Notes: a model not told the origin generated them from the letters alone. 64,000 nt of DNA from Inediibacterium massiliense (GCF_001282725.1 NZ_LN876587.1:1545695-1609694); one strand, 5' to 3'; positions 18,800-27,974 are shown, numbered from the stretch's first letter. A program made the numbers and translations.

Positions 18800-20143
18800 C
18801 TACTTCATCATTTCTTTTCCGATAAAAGAAGTATCTATTTCATTTTTTAAGAACTTCTCATGATTTAAAATTTTTCTTTGAAAATCTATATTTGTATGAA
18901 TTCCTAAAATAACCGTTTCATCTAGCGCTCTTTTCATTCTACAAATAGCTTCTTGTCTATCTTTTCCCCAAACAATTAATTTTCCAATCATAGAATCATA
19001 AGTAGATGGAATTTTGTATCCACTATAAATATGACTATCCATACGAATTCCATTTCCTCCTGGAATAAAATAATCTGTAATCACACCAGGAGAAGGAGCA
19101 AAATTGTTATTTGTATCTTCTGCATTGATTCTACATTCTATAGCATGACCATTTATTTTGATGTCTTCTTGGGTAAAAGTTAATTTTTCTCCATCAGCAA
19201 TTTTGATTTGCTCTTTAATAAGATCTATTCCTGTAATATATTCTGTAATCGGGTGTTCTACTTGAATTCTTGTATTCATTTCTATAAAATAATAATTTTT
19301 ATGCTTATCTAACAAAAATTCAATAGTTCCTGCACTTACATACTCCACAGCTTTAGCTGCTTTTATAGCCATATCTCCCATTTCTTTTCTAAGTGAATCA
19401 TCAATTAAACTACAAGGAGCTTCCTCTAACACCTTTTGATTTCTTCTTTGAAGTGAACAATCTCTTTCTCCTAAATGAACCACATTTTTATGTTCATCTG
19501 CTAAAATTTGAAACTCTATATGTCTTGGCTCTTCAATATATTTTTCTATATACATAGAATCATCATCAAAAGCAGCTTTGGATTCTGATTTTGCCATGTT
19601 GAAAAAATTTATAAAATCTTTTTCATCATAAACAAGTCTCATTCCTCTTCCACCACCGCCACTAACAGCTTTAATCATCACAGGAAATCCAATCTCTTTA
19701 GCTACTTCTAAAGCTTTATAAGGATCATTTGTAGCATCCTTTGATCCTGGAACAACAGGTACACCTGCTTGTATCATTGTTTTTCTAGCTTCTGCTTTAT
19801 CTCCCATTCTTTTTATATGTTCTTCTCTAGGTCCTATAAGCTTAATCCCATATTCCTTACACATTTTCGCAAGTTGAATACTTTCTGATAAAAATCCATA
19901 TCCAGGATGAATAGCTTCTGCTTTTGTAATGATTGCTGCACTAATAATATTTTTTATATTTAAATAGCTTTTAGAAGAAATAGCAGGACCTATACATATA
20001 GCCTCATCTGCCATATGTACATGAAGGGAATCTTCATCAATTTGTGAATGCACTGCTACTGTTTTTATTCCTAATTCTTTACATGCTCGAATAATTCTTA
20101 GAGCAATCTCTCCTCTATTGGCAATTAATATCTTTTGAAACAT
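18800..20143 (-). CDS. accC: Biotin carboxylase subunit of acetyl-CoA carboxylase
   Basis: A 447-aa ATP-grasp enzyme that carboxylates the biotin of AccB using ATP and bicarbonate. Motifs are KILIANRGEIA at the N-terminus, EAIHPGYGFLSE, the glycine-rich KAVSGGGGRGM, GERDCSLQRRNQKVLEEAP and IEMNTRIQVEHP. It starts 4 bp after accB with a strong AGGAGG. Confidence 0.96.
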   Translation of the reverse strand: MFQKILIANRGEIALRIIRACKELGIKTVAVHSQIDEDSLHVHMADEAICIGPAISSKSYLNIKNIISAAIITKAEAIHPGYGFLSESIQLAKMCKEYGIKLIGPREEHIKRMGDKAEARKTMIQAGVPVVPGSKDATNDPYKALEVAKEIGFPVMIKAVSGGGGRGMRLVYDEKDFINFFNMAKSESKAAFDDDSMYIEKYIEEPRHIEFQILADEHKNVVHLGERDCSLQRRNQKVLEEAPCSLIDDSLRKEMGDMAIKAAKAVEYVSAGTIEFLLDKHKNYYFIEMNTRIQVEHPITEYITGIDLIKEQIKIADGEKLTFTQEDIKINGHAIECRINAEDTNNNFAPSPGVITDYFIPGGNGIRMDSHIYSGYKIPSTYDSMIGKLIVWGKDRQEAICRMKRALDETVILGIHTNIDFQRKILNHEKFLKNEIDTSFIGKEMMK

Positions 20144-20147
20144 AATT

Positions 20148-20594
20148 TTACCTCCTAATCCTCATAAGAGGTTGTCCATATTCTACAAGATCTTCATTTT
20201 TAACTAATATTTCTACTATTTGCCCCTCTTCTTCACTCTGAATTTCATTCATAATCTTCATAGCTTCTATAATACAAAGAGGCTCTCCTTTTGTTACAGT
20301 ATCTCCTACACTTACAAATGGATCTGCATCTGGGCTTGGACTCATATAAACTACTCCCACAATAGGAGATTTTACAATATATGTATCATCTGTATTGATT
20401 TCTATTTTTTCATCCTCTTCTACAGATGGATTCATTTGAGTTTTTACTTCTTGCATTTCATTTGTTTTATAAGTACAATCCACATCTATACCTTTTGAAA
20501 TACTAATTTTAATATCTTTTTGTTCTATATCTACCTTTTGAATACTTGTTTTGTCTATAGTCAATAATAATTCTTTTATATCTTGAATATTCAT
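20148..20594 (-). CDS. accB: Biotin carboxyl carrier protein of acetyl-CoA carboxylase
   Basis: A 148-aa BCCP. The C-terminal biotinyl domain carries EAMKIMNEI with the biotinylated lysine; an acidic, flexible linker precedes it and the N-terminal part is short. First gene of accB-accC-accD-accA. AGGAGG lies 7 nt before the ATG, and the promoter with a FapR-like operator is just upstream. Confidence 0.95.
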   Translation of the reverse strand: MNIQDIKELLLTIDKTSIQKVDIEQKDIKISISKGIDVDCTYKTNEMQEVKTQMNPSVEEDEKIEINTDDTYIVKSPIVGVVYMSPSPDADPFVSVGDTVTKGEPLCIIEAMKIMNEIQSEEEGQIVEILVKNEDLVEYGQPLMRIRR

Positions 20595-20622
20595 AGATCT
20601 GCCTCCTAGGTTTTACTTGGTT

Positions 20623-20680
20623 TTATTATCTGGTACTAATATATGGTGCTATTATATCATATAAAACCATTTAAAATCAA
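20623..20680 (-). promoter_or_regulatory. acc operon promoter with FapR-like operator
   Basis: On the minus strand TTGATT (20675-20680) and TATAAT (20651-20656) are 18 bp apart. Downstream of the -10 box lies TTAGTACCAGATAATAA (20623-20639), which differs at one position from the FapR consensus TTAGTACCwrnTACTAA. A second, weaker half site (AGCACC) overlaps the -10 edge. This placement would let a malonyl-CoA-sensing repressor block initiation. No fapR gene is in the window. Confidence 0.65.
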
Positions 20681-20776
20681 TTTTACAAATTTATAGAATG
20701 AATGACCTAATTTCATTTTTTTCATTCATTTCATTTTATTTCTAGAGTCAGTATAAATTTTAATTGTTTTCTTCAT

Positions 20777-20804
20777 AAAAAAAACAAGAGATTTCTCTCT
20801 TGCC
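20777..20804 (-). terminator. Terminator displaced from its gene by the palindromic element
   Basis: Read on the minus strand, the hairpin CAAGAG/CTCTTG is followed by TTTTTTTT, a good Rho-independent terminator. A near-identical hairpin without a T-run (20901-20920, one mismatch) lies directly behind the gene at 20922; the element at 20805-20900 separates the two copies. Confidence 0.75.
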
Positions 20805-20900
20805 AGACTGCTGACAAACTATCTTTTAGCAAAGTCATAAAAACAAGGAACATTTATTGAGAATTTAGTGACGTTTTTTATGACTTTGTCTACAAACTCA
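20805..20900 (-). repeat. Palindromic MITE-like element, copy 1 (internally deleted, 96 bp)
   Basis: Contains TAGCAAAGTCATAAAAA and, inverted, TTTTTATGACTTTGTCTA near its ends, as in the three longer copies. It keeps only about 25 nt of internal sequence. It is bounded by 20-bp direct repeats at 20785-20804 and 20901-20920 (19 of 20 identical), both hairpins. The GAGTTTGTAGAC end faces the upstream gene stop. Confidence 0.75.
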
Positions 20901-20921
20901 CAAGACATTTCTCTCTTGCCC

Positions 20922-22199
20922 TCATTTGTCTTGATATAATGTTATAGTTCTTCCAAAATATTTTTCTTCTCCTGTATCTCCATCAAATACCTTGCTATAC
21001 AAAACTCCATTTATATCCATTTGTACTTCATATTCTAACTTTCCTTCTGTATTTCTAATCAAAATACATTTTTTAATAAAATCTTTTTGATTTATTTTAG
21101 AGAGTATTTCATCTTTATTATATTTAGGAGTAGGTATATTTTCATTAGTTAAAACATTCTCTATATAAAATGAATGTACATCTCCGTTTTGTCTAAGTCT
21201 TAGTGCAAAGTTTCTTGTTTCATCATAAATATTGCCTATCTTTTTTATATAGTAATATTCCTTTTCTTCAACGTCTTTAGGTTCATATAATTCATTTATA
21301 TCTTTTGTAGTTTTTACATAAGTATCATCATAAAATTTGCTTATGATTTCATCTGCTATTTTATTTAACTTTTCTTCTGAAAAAACTCTTTTATCTTCTA
21401 AGTAACTTCCTAAATTAATAGATACTCTATTGTATTTCTTATCATATTCTACATGATAATAGGTATGCTCTCTTAGACGGATACGATTAAATATATACTT
21501 TGTAGGATCATCTTGACTTTTTTCATCAAAGGATAATTCTACATCTACTGGAAGGCCTTTATCTACAATTTCCTGGGTAATTTTTTGAGCTGTTTTTAAA
21601 TCTATTGGATTTTCTACTTTTTCCGTTTGTTCTCTTTGATCATAAGATTTCAAAATACTATATTTTTCATTTTTTAATATTTCATCTGCCTTTTTTGAAA
21701 AATCAATATAACCATTTTTTATTGTTTTTCTATAATTATTAATATTTACATTAGAATTTTTATATAAACGAAGTAACTCTTTATTATATAAAAATAATGC
21801 ATTCAAATACTTTTTTTCTTCTTCATTTATATCATCATCTTTTAATGCAAATTGTATATAATCATTTGCATTATATAATATATCTATATATCTATCTTGG
21901 GTAGATATATCTTTTTTATCAAAAACATACTCATTAGACATTCTAAAATCCCATAAAATTTTTTGACTTATAATAGGATCATTTATTATTTTTTTATATT
22001 CTTTAGGATTAGAAATCAATATCTTTGCAATGGAATCATTCATATTTTTCAATCCTCTTTCAAAATCCTCAAAGTCATCATATAAATTGTTCTTAATATA
22101 TCGATTCATCTCTTTATATTCTTCTGTTCCATACTGTATTCCAAATTGTAATGTGACTAAGACAATAAATAACAAAACTTTTTTCAATTTATTTTTCAT
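20922..22199 (-). CDS. Exported PepSY/YcdB-like protein
   Basis: A 425-aa protein with a signal anchor (MKNKLKKVLLFIVLVTLQFG), an alpha-helical charged region to about residue 190, then two PepSY/YcdB-like repeats (DLKTAQKITQEIVDKGLP; SEEKLNKIADEIISKFY) and a C-terminal third with NGDVHSFYIENVL. This order recalls the spore-germination protein YpeB, but identity is not established. The ATG at 22199 has GGGGGAGA upstream. It follows the histidine kinase gene by 55 bp and is probably in the same operon. Confidence 0.55.
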   Translation of the reverse strand: MKNKLKKVLLFIVLVTLQFGIQYGTEEYKEMNRYIKNNLYDDFEDFERGLKNMNDSIAKILISNPKEYKKIINDPIISQKILWDFRMSNEYVFDKKDISTQDRYIDILYNANDYIQFALKDDDINEEEKKYLNALFLYNKELLRLYKNSNVNINNYRKTIKNGYIDFSKKADEILKNEKYSILKSYDQREQTEKVENPIDLKTAQKITQEIVDKGLPVDVELSFDEKSQDDPTKYIFNRIRLREHTYYHVEYDKKYNRVSINLGSYLEDKRVFSEEKLNKIADEIISKFYDDTYVKTTKDINELYEPKDVEEKEYYYIKKIGNIYDETRNFALRLRQNGDVHSFYIENVLTNENIPTPKYNKDEILSKINQKDFIKKCILIRNTEGKLEYEVQMDINGVLYSKVFDGDTGEEKYFGRTITLYQDK

Positions 22200-22254
22200 A
22201 TTCTCCCCCTGTGTAACCAATATTTATAATACATTATAAAATTTTACTTATTTT

Positions 22255-23649
22255 TTATGATTCTACATTATTTTTCAACAATCCTTCTTTAGGAATACCA
22301 ATAATAAATTTACATCCCTTTTGATTACTTTTATCTATTTTTATATCTCCTCCATGTTTTTGTATGATTTTTTTAGTAATGGAAAGCCCTAATCCTGTAC
22401 CTCCATATTTTGTATTTCTTGATATATCTCCCTTTACAAATGGTTCAAATGCTGTATGTAAAATTTCATTAGGAATTCCTACCCCATCATCTTGAATAAT
22501 CAATATAGCTTGATCTTTTTCTTCTTTTATTTTTATACTAAGGGTTGTTTTCTCTCCACTATGACGAATACTATTGATAATTACATTGCTGATGGCTCTT
22601 TCAAGCTTTTGAATATTGATTTTACAAAAGACTGGCTCATTAGGAATCTCAAATAAATACTTCATATGATGATCTTCTAACTCTTGAATAAAACTAATTA
22701 GCATTCTTCTCATAAATTCACATAAATCTTTTTGTTCCATTACAAAATCATGATCGATCTCCATTTGAGACAATTCAAACAAATCTTGGATCAAGTTATT
22801 TGCACGATTGCTATTATTTACAATAATATCTATATAATTTTTCATATCAAAAGATAAATCTTCACAAGTTAAAAGTGTCTGAGCATATCCTAATATGTTT
22901 GTGAGAGGAGTTTTTAGATCATGGGATATATCTAATACCAACCTTTTTCTATTTTCTTCAGCTTTTTCTCTTAAACTCATTTCTTCATGAATTTTGTCTG
23001 TCATTTTATTGATTGCATTCTTTAATAATCCTAATTCATTTTTTTCTTCAAACTCTATTTTATGAAAATAATCTCCCTTACTAATAATGGCTACCCCTTC
23101 TAACAAATGATTAATAGGTTGCACAAGCTGAATAGAAGTAACCTTTGCATAAAGTACCATAGCTACAATTAAACTAATCATAAAAAAACTAGCTGTAACA
23201 ATAAATATATCTATAAAATTCTCAGGTGGAGGAAGATACATAAGTAAAAATTCATCTTTTCCTTTAGGATAATAAACATCAAACCCATAATAATCTTTAA
23301 AAATCATTTGATTAAATTTCTTTTTTGTATATTGATATCCTATCTTATGTGGACTATGAAAAGATTTGACAATAGTAAAATCACTATCTATATATTCTAA
23401 ATAGCTGCCTTCTGGCAATACCTCTAACTCAAATGCTTTTTGCATTCCATATTGATTCATATTTTTATAGATTCGTTCCATATCAATAGGTGATGTTTCA
23501 TACATAGAATGTACATATAAATAATTTGCAATAAATGTAAGCCCAATAATCACAAGAAGTAATCCAAACAAAAAGATATAATTGATTAAAAATTGTCTAG
23601 ATATGCTATTTGCATTGAATATTTTAAATCTATTTTTTATATTCGTCAT
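22255..23649 (-). CDS. Sensor histidine kinase, HAMP-containing
   Basis: A 464-aa membrane kinase: transmembrane helix at 20-42, an extracytoplasmic sensor of about 100 residues, a second helix at 146-168, HAMP, a HisKA box LDISHDLKTPLTN with His243, and an HATPase domain with NVIINSIRHS, DDGVGIP and GGTGLGLSITKKI. It overlaps the response regulator gene by 20 bp and would phosphorylate that regulator. The stimulus is unknown. Confidence 0.9.
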   Translation of the reverse strand: MTNIKNRFKIFNANSISRQFLINYIFLFGLLLVIIGLTFIANYLYVHSMYETSPIDMERIYKNMNQYGMQKAFELEVLPEGSYLEYIDSDFTIVKSFHSPHKIGYQYTKKKFNQMIFKDYYGFDVYYPKGKDEFLLMYLPPPENFIDIFIVTASFFMISLIVAMVLYAKVTSIQLVQPINHLLEGVAIISKGDYFHKIEFEEKNELGLLKNAINKMTDKIHEEMSLREKAEENRKRLVLDISHDLKTPLTNILGYAQTLLTCEDLSFDMKNYIDIIVNNSNRANNLIQDLFELSQMEIDHDFVMEQKDLCEFMRRMLISFIQELEDHHMKYLFEIPNEPVFCKINIQKLERAISNVIINSIRHSGEKTTLSIKIKEEKDQAILIIQDDGVGIPNEILHTAFEPFVKGDISRNTKYGGTGLGLSITKKIIQKHGGDIKIDKSNQKGCKFIIGIPKEGLLKNNVES

Positions 23650-24337
23650 AGACTTTCTCCATCTTATACCCTATTCCTTTGATAGTTTTTAAATATTTTG
23701 GTTTTTTAGGGTTATCTTCAATTTTATCTCTTAAATGACTAATATGTACCATAATGGTATTGTTATCTCCATAATAAACATCTTCCCAAACCATCTCATA
23801 TAGCTGTTCTTTTGTATAAATATTTCCTGGATACTTCATAAATACAGATAATATTTTAAATTCCTTTGGATTTAAAACAATAGGTATTCCTCTTTTCTTC
23901 ACAATATAATGTGGCAAATCTAGTGTAATTTCTCCATTTTTTAAAATATCGTTTTCCTTTTTATTGGAATATTTCATATATCTTCTTAATTGCGCCTCTA
24001 CTCTTGAGATCATTTCCATAATACTAAATGGTTTGACTACATAATCATCTGCTCCTAGTCTAAGTCCTAATACTTTATCCATCTCATCATTTCTAGCAGT
24101 CAAAAAAATGATAGGTACCTCACTATCTTTTCTAATTTCACTCAATAAATGAAATCCATCTATTTTAGGCATCATCACATCTAAAATACATAGATGAATA
24201 TTCTCTTTTTGAAAAATATTTAATCCTTCTAGTCCATCGAATGCTTGAAAAACATTGTATCCCTCTTTTGATAAATGTAGCTGTAATAGATTATTGATAT
24301 CTGCTTCATCTTCTACTACTAAAATATTAATACTCAT
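23630..24337 (-). CDS. OmpR/PhoB-family response regulator
   Basis: A 235-aa regulator with a receiver domain (acidic pocket VVEDE, phospho-acceptor Asp53 in LDVMMPKIDG, Lys in VVKPF) and a C-terminal winged helix (LNPKEFKILSVFMKYPG through HISHLRDKIE). It is divergent from the secreted zinc peptidase gene; the shared region holds 11-bp-spaced direct repeats of the kind bound by this family. Confidence 0.92.
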   Translation of the reverse strand: MSINILVVEDEADINNLLQLHLSKEGYNVFQAFDGLEGLNIFQKENIHLCILDVMMPKIDGFHLLSEIRKDSEVPIIFLTARNDEMDKVLGLRLGADDYVVKPFSIMEMISRVEAQLRRYMKYSNKKENDILKNGEITLDLPHYIVKKRGIPIVLNPKEFKILSVFMKYPGNIYTKEQLYEMVWEDVYYGDNNTIMVHISHLRDKIEDNPKKPKYLKTIKGIGYKMEKVYDEYKK

Positions 24338-24399
24338 CTATAGTCCCCTTTCTATTTACCATTATTATAATACAAAATAATCAAATCCCTATATACATT

Positions 24400-24454
24400 T
24401 TTAAGTTTTATTTAAGATTTCTTTAAGCTTTACTTTATTTTTCGTATATATAAT
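24400..24454 (+). promoter_or_regulatory. Response-regulator-type direct repeats and promoter of the peptidase gene
   Basis: TTTAAG occurs at 24400, 24411 and 24422, exactly 11 bp apart, and is followed by a TATAAT at 24449-24454. The third repeat occupies the -35 position, where no TTGACA-like sequence is seen. This is the layout of PhoB/OmpR-activated promoters. The adjacent regulator gene is the natural candidate for binding. Confidence 0.6.
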
Positions 24455-24494
24455 TGAACTATGAAATCTCAATATATTTTAAGGGGGACCTATC

Positions 24495-25799
24495 ATGAAA
24501 AATAAAAAACATTTACTGCTTTTGTCTATCTTAGTAGGACTTATGGTATTTTGTACTGGTATATGGACAAGCGCTAAACAAATACAATCTAACCAAGCTC
24601 TTCATTCCCAAAAAAACTCCGAAGAATATGACCCACTTACCTTTGAGGAATATATGGAAGAAGATATCAATCTATTAAATGAAAAAGAAAAAATTCAATT
24701 AAAATCATTATATGATCAAGTTATAGAAAAAGATAAAAAAGAAGACTTCGATGAATCTAATAAGCTTTGGGATGAATTTTGTAATGAATTGAGAAAAACA
24801 AAGGTTCCAGTGATCGATAGAGATTTAAAAGATTTTATAGAAGCTCATAAAGGAGAATTTACTCAAAAAGATTATGAAAATATAAATAAGCTTTATGAAA
24901 AAACTGAAAAATATGAAGACTATCTAGATCAGTTATCTGAAGAAGAAACAGAAGAAATAGAAAAGACAGAAGAAAGAATAGATCAAATTTGGGATGAAAT
25001 TGAAAAAATTCTAACACCTATGGGATATGATTTAGATGAAATCATGGATCATATCTATAATGAAAATATATTTATTGCCTTATATAATATCAAGCATAAT
25101 CAAATTCAATATAAACCTATTAATAAACATAAAATAAATGAATTATCATCAGAAGATATAAGCAATCATAAAATCTTATGGAATGAGGCAAAAAAAATAT
25201 TTCCTCCAGAATATTTAAACCGAATTATAAACTTTGAAATCAATACAGATGGAAGAGATGGAATATTGGCTCATGTTATTGAAGCAGATGATATAAGTAA
25301 AACATGGAGACTTGCTTTAGATATAAAAGATTCTATCTATAAAAATGGAACTTTCAAAGAAGGACTTCATCACACACTGGTTCATGAATTGTGTCACATT
25401 ATTACTTTAAATGATACTCAATTAACAGATGAATTTAATGAAGATGATCCTACTTACACAACAGATGAAATTATACTTACAAAAGACTCTTACTTAAATC
25501 AATTTTATAATGAATTTTGGACAAATATTTATGAAGAATGGCAAATAGCAAATGAGCCAAAAGAAAATGAACGTGGTCAAGATAAAGCTTTAGAAGCTTT
25601 TTATGAAAAATACAAAAGCCAATTTGTTTCAGAATATGCTACTACAAGTCCAGAAGAAGACATTGCAGATAGCTTTATGGAATTTGTTATGAATGACCAA
25701 CCTAAAGGAAATACAATTGCTGAAAAGAAAATGTTATTCTTCTACAATTTTGAGGAATTAGTAAAAATAAGAGAAAAAATAAGATCTCGTTTATTCTAA
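24495..25799 (+). CDS. Secreted zinc metallopeptidase-like protein
   Basis: A 434-aa protein with a signal peptide (hydrophobic residues 7-24, ending near TSA). A long, acidic, probably helical region covers residues 45-190. The catalytic-type motif TLVHELCHII has His297, Glu298 and His301. A downstream EDIADSFMEFV could supply the third zinc ligand (Glu or Asp). The family is not recognised. AAGGGGGA precedes the ATG. Its promoter region suggests control by the divergent two-component system. Confidence 0.65.
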   Translation: MKNKKHLLLLSILVGLMVFCTGIWTSAKQIQSNQALHSQKNSEEYDPLTFEEYMEEDINLLNEKEKIQLKSLYDQVIEKDKKEDFDESNKLWDEFCNELRKTKVPVIDRDLKDFIEAHKGEFTQKDYENINKLYEKTEKYEDYLDQLSEEETEEIEKTEERIDQIWDEIEKILTPMGYDLDEIMDHIYNENIFIALYNIKHNQIQYKPINKHKINELSSEDISNHKILWNEAKKIFPPEYLNRIINFEINTDGRDGILAHVIEADDISKTWRLALDIKDSIYKNGTFKEGLHHTLVHELCHIITLNDTQLTDEFNEDDPTYTTDEIILTKDSYLNQFYNEFWTNIYEEWQIANEPKENERGQDKALEAFYEKYKSQFVSEYATTSPEEDIADSFMEFVMNDQPKGNTIAEKKMLFFYNFEELVKIREKIRSRLF

Positions 25800-25803
25800 C
25801 AAA

Positions 25804-25832
25804 AATCGCATGTTAAAGTTTAACATGCGATT
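25804..25832. terminator. Bidirectional terminator
   Basis: A perfect 14-bp stem AATCGCATGTTAAA with a 1-nt centre between two convergent genes, T-rich on both outward sides. Confidence 0.85.
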
Positions 25833-25835
25833 CTT

Positions 25836-26525
25836 TTAGTTTCCTACTCCAAAATCTGTGTTATGGTACAAAACTTCTATATTGGGGTTTTCATTTAAAA
25901 ATTGATAATTTTCTATAAACCAATGAACTAATTCTTCATCTCTTTGAAGTTTGCATGTATTTGGAATAAATACATTAATAGTCGCATGATCAAAATATTT
26001 TAATGCAATCTCTATATCTTTGTGGATCATTTCCTTTGTTTGTCCTTTGATTCCTACCATCAAACAAGGTGAATCAAAATATTTTTTTACTTCCTCTGGA
26101 TTTTTAAAATGTGCATTTTTATTTAAAACTTTATTTCTAAAATCATCGTCAAAGGTTTCTATTCCTATTTTAAATACAATAGGAATTTGAAAAAAATCTC
26201 TCATTTCATTTAATCTATTTTTATAACACCAATGACTTTCTAAAAATAATTTTTCAATTTTCTTTTCATAAATGACTTCTCTTATTTTTTTAAATGTATC
26301 CTTTGGAAGTTCAAAACAACTACCTGAATTGATGACTTCTAGTACTTTATATTTTCCTGTAACATTTTTTAAAACTTCAAAATTAAGTTTATTCATATCT
26401 TTTTCATCTTCTGAATTGTCTAATATATAATCACAAAAGCTACATTTACCCCATATACAATGAAATCCTTTCAAAAGCACAATCTCTCTTTTGTTTTTAT
26501 TCTCAATCACACTATATCGATCCAT
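25836..26525 (-). CDS. queL: QueL-like radical SAM enzyme (queuosine precursor salvage)
   Basis: A 229-aa radical SAM protein whose cluster motif CIWGKCSFC (Cys23, Cys28, Cys31) has the spacing CX4CX2C. The barrel continues with VINSGSCFELP, LFLESHWCY and FKIGIETFDDDFR. It starts 2 bp behind an ECF S-component under a preQ1-I riboswitch. From the known clostridial queuine-salvage pathway (a transporter plus the radical SAM queuine lyase QueL, which makes preQ1 from queuine) this is the most likely identity. The assignment rests mainly on context. Confidence 0.6.
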   Translation of the reverse strand: MDRYSVIENKNKREIVLLKGFHCIWGKCSFCDYILDNSEDEKDMNKLNFEVLKNVTGKYKVLEVINSGSCFELPKDTFKKIREVIYEKKIEKLFLESHWCYKNRLNEMRDFFQIPIVFKIGIETFDDDFRNKVLNKNAHFKNPEEVKKYFDSPCLMVGIKGQTKEMIHKDIEIALKYFDHATINVFIPNTCKLQRDEELVHWFIENYQFLNENPNIEVLYHNTDFGVGN

Positions 26526-26527
26526 AT

Positions 26528-27085
26528 TTAACTCCTTATAATCTTTTCTTTTATATTTTGAGGAATTCCCATAGTCATAGGAAGTACCAAAGCTACTGCT
26601 ATAAACTTATCTAAATAATCTGTTAAAAATTGTACAACAAATACACTGATGACTTTATTTATTCCTATATTGGATAAAAATGCTACAATATAAGAAGATC
26701 CTGATGAAGTCACTCCATCAAATACAAAAGCTGCAATGATGGCCCCTACTAAAGATGAAAAAATAGAAACTATTAAAACCCCTATAGGCATCTTAATTTT
26801 TTTCATCCATCCCTTTTGAAATAAAATACCACTTAACAAACCTACAAAAATTTGAACAGGTGAAAAATATAAAGAATAAATATCAAAAGTTATGCCACTT
26901 ACCAAACTTCCACATACCCCTGTCAATATTCCATAATATGGTCCTAATACAGCTGAGACCATAATAGTTCCTATAGAATCTAACAAAATAGGAAGTCTTA
27001 AATTTAAAGCTATAAAAGCACCTATTATATTTAATGCTACTCCTAATCCTACAACACTTACATGAAATGGTTTTATTTTCTTCAT
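26528..27085 (-). CDS. ECF transporter S-component, probably for a queuosine precursor
   Basis: A 185-aa, six-helix membrane protein with the features of ECF S-components: a hydrophobic first helix, LRLPILLDSIGTIMVSAVLG, and GPYYGILTGVCGSLV. It would bind substrate outside and use the shared EcfAA'T module, which is not in this window. A preQ1-I riboswitch precedes it and a QueL-like gene follows, so queuine or preQ1 uptake (QrtT-type) is inferred. Confidence 0.7.
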   Translation of the reverse strand: MKKIKPFHVSVVGLGVALNIIGAFIALNLRLPILLDSIGTIMVSAVLGPYYGILTGVCGSLVSGITFDIYSLYFSPVQIFVGLLSGILFQKGWMKKIKMPIGVLIVSIFSSLVGAIIAAFVFDGVTSSGSSYIVAFLSNIGINKVISVFVVQFLTDYLDKFIAVALVLPMTMGIPQNIKEKIIRS

Positions 27086-27122
27086 CCTATTTTTCTTCTC
27101 CTTTTCTCATATTTGAGAACAG

Positions 27123-27216
27123 GGCTTTTTAACAACAAAAAAAGCCGTCCCTAAGGATACAGCTATACTGTAAAATATAAATCCTTAGTTTTTTATACTG
27201 GGAGTTCTCGAACCAG
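27123..27216 (-). promoter_or_regulatory. preQ1-I riboswitch with terminator platform
   Basis: On the minus strand the aptamer (27216 down to 27183) reads CTGG, an 11-nt loop starting TTCGAGA, CCAG, then TATAAAAAACTAAGGA. The A-rich tail and P1 pairing match preQ1-I. The tail CTAAGGAT can alternatively pair with ATCCTTAG at 27151-27158. It is followed by a GGCTTTTT/AAAAAGCC hairpin, so the switch probably works by attenuation or by sequestration before the transporter gene. A TATAAT lies upstream near 27262. Confidence 0.8.
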
Positions 27217-27287
27217 TCCTACCTCATAGTAGATTTATGGACTTACCTATTTAATTTACTTCATTATTATATCATATTTTTTAAAAA

Positions 27288-27315
27288 TAAAAATCTCTTT
27301 GTAAATACAAAGAGA
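27288..27315 (-). terminator. Rho-independent terminator
   Basis: Stem AAAATCTCTTTG/CAAAGAGATTTT with a 6-nt loop and following T-rich DNA, directly behind the stop at 27318. Confidence 0.8.
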
Positions 27316-27317
27316 TT

Positions 27318-27974
27318 TTAAGCGATACACCCTATTTTATTTTGAAGAAAATTCATAAAATTTTTCTTCATGAAAATACTATTATGCATATTTCCATAAA
27401 TATGATACAACTCTTGTTGAGACATTTCTATTTCTTCTTCTATCACTTCTATAAACTCACAATCTTTTAAGATATGATCTAGAATCTCTATAGGCTGAAA
27501 GAAAATATTCATATATAATACATTTTCTTTATCATTCCATATAGAATTAAATTTTTTACAAAATTTCTTAATTTTATTTTTGCAAGCCTCTTCCTCTACA
27601 TCCCAATATAATCTTAATTCTTTTATCATTTCCTCCATGATTTGTAGATCATATGTATTCACGTTTTTTTCTTGAATATAGCCAATTAATTCTTCACTAG
27701 AACATATGGGCGTAATAATGTTTTCTAAATCTTTATTTAATATATAGTAAAAAGCTGTTGGCAAATAAATATATTGCAAAAATCCTAAAATAGACTTCAT
27801 ATCTGGATAACAAGCCCAATTATTGTCTAATACATTTCTTTTATAATCAATAATTGTTGTATTAATAAATATAGAATTTTTCTTCTTATGAGCATTCATA
27901 AAATATGAATTCCATATATCTTTTTTGTGAATTAGCATATTTTCCCAATAATAATGACTATTGTATTTACACAT
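27318..27974 (-). CDS. Hypothetical cytosolic protein
   Basis: A 218-aa, mostly helical, acidic protein rich in aromatic residues and cysteines, without signal peptide or membrane segments. I do not recognise the family. GAGGGTGAAAG precedes the ATG. It follows the rpsD paralogue by 48 bp on the same strand and may share its transcript, so it could also be under the Fur-type promoter at 28661. Confidence 0.5.
   Translation of the reverse strand: MCKYNSHYYWENMLIHKKDIWNSYFMNAHKKKNSIFINTTIIDYKRNVLDNNWACYPDMKSILGFLQYIYLPTAFYYILNKDLENIITPICSSEELIGYIQEKNVNTYDLQIMEEMIKELRLYWDVEEEACKNKIKKFCKKFNSIWNDKENVLYMNIFFQPIEILDHILKDCEFIEVIEEEIEMSQQELYHIYGNMHNSIFMKKNFMNFLQNKIGCIA

Noticed and set aside
20595-20921. 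A small gene between accB and the PepSY-like gene
   Set aside because: The region is fully explained by promoter, operator, terminator and the deleted palindromic element.
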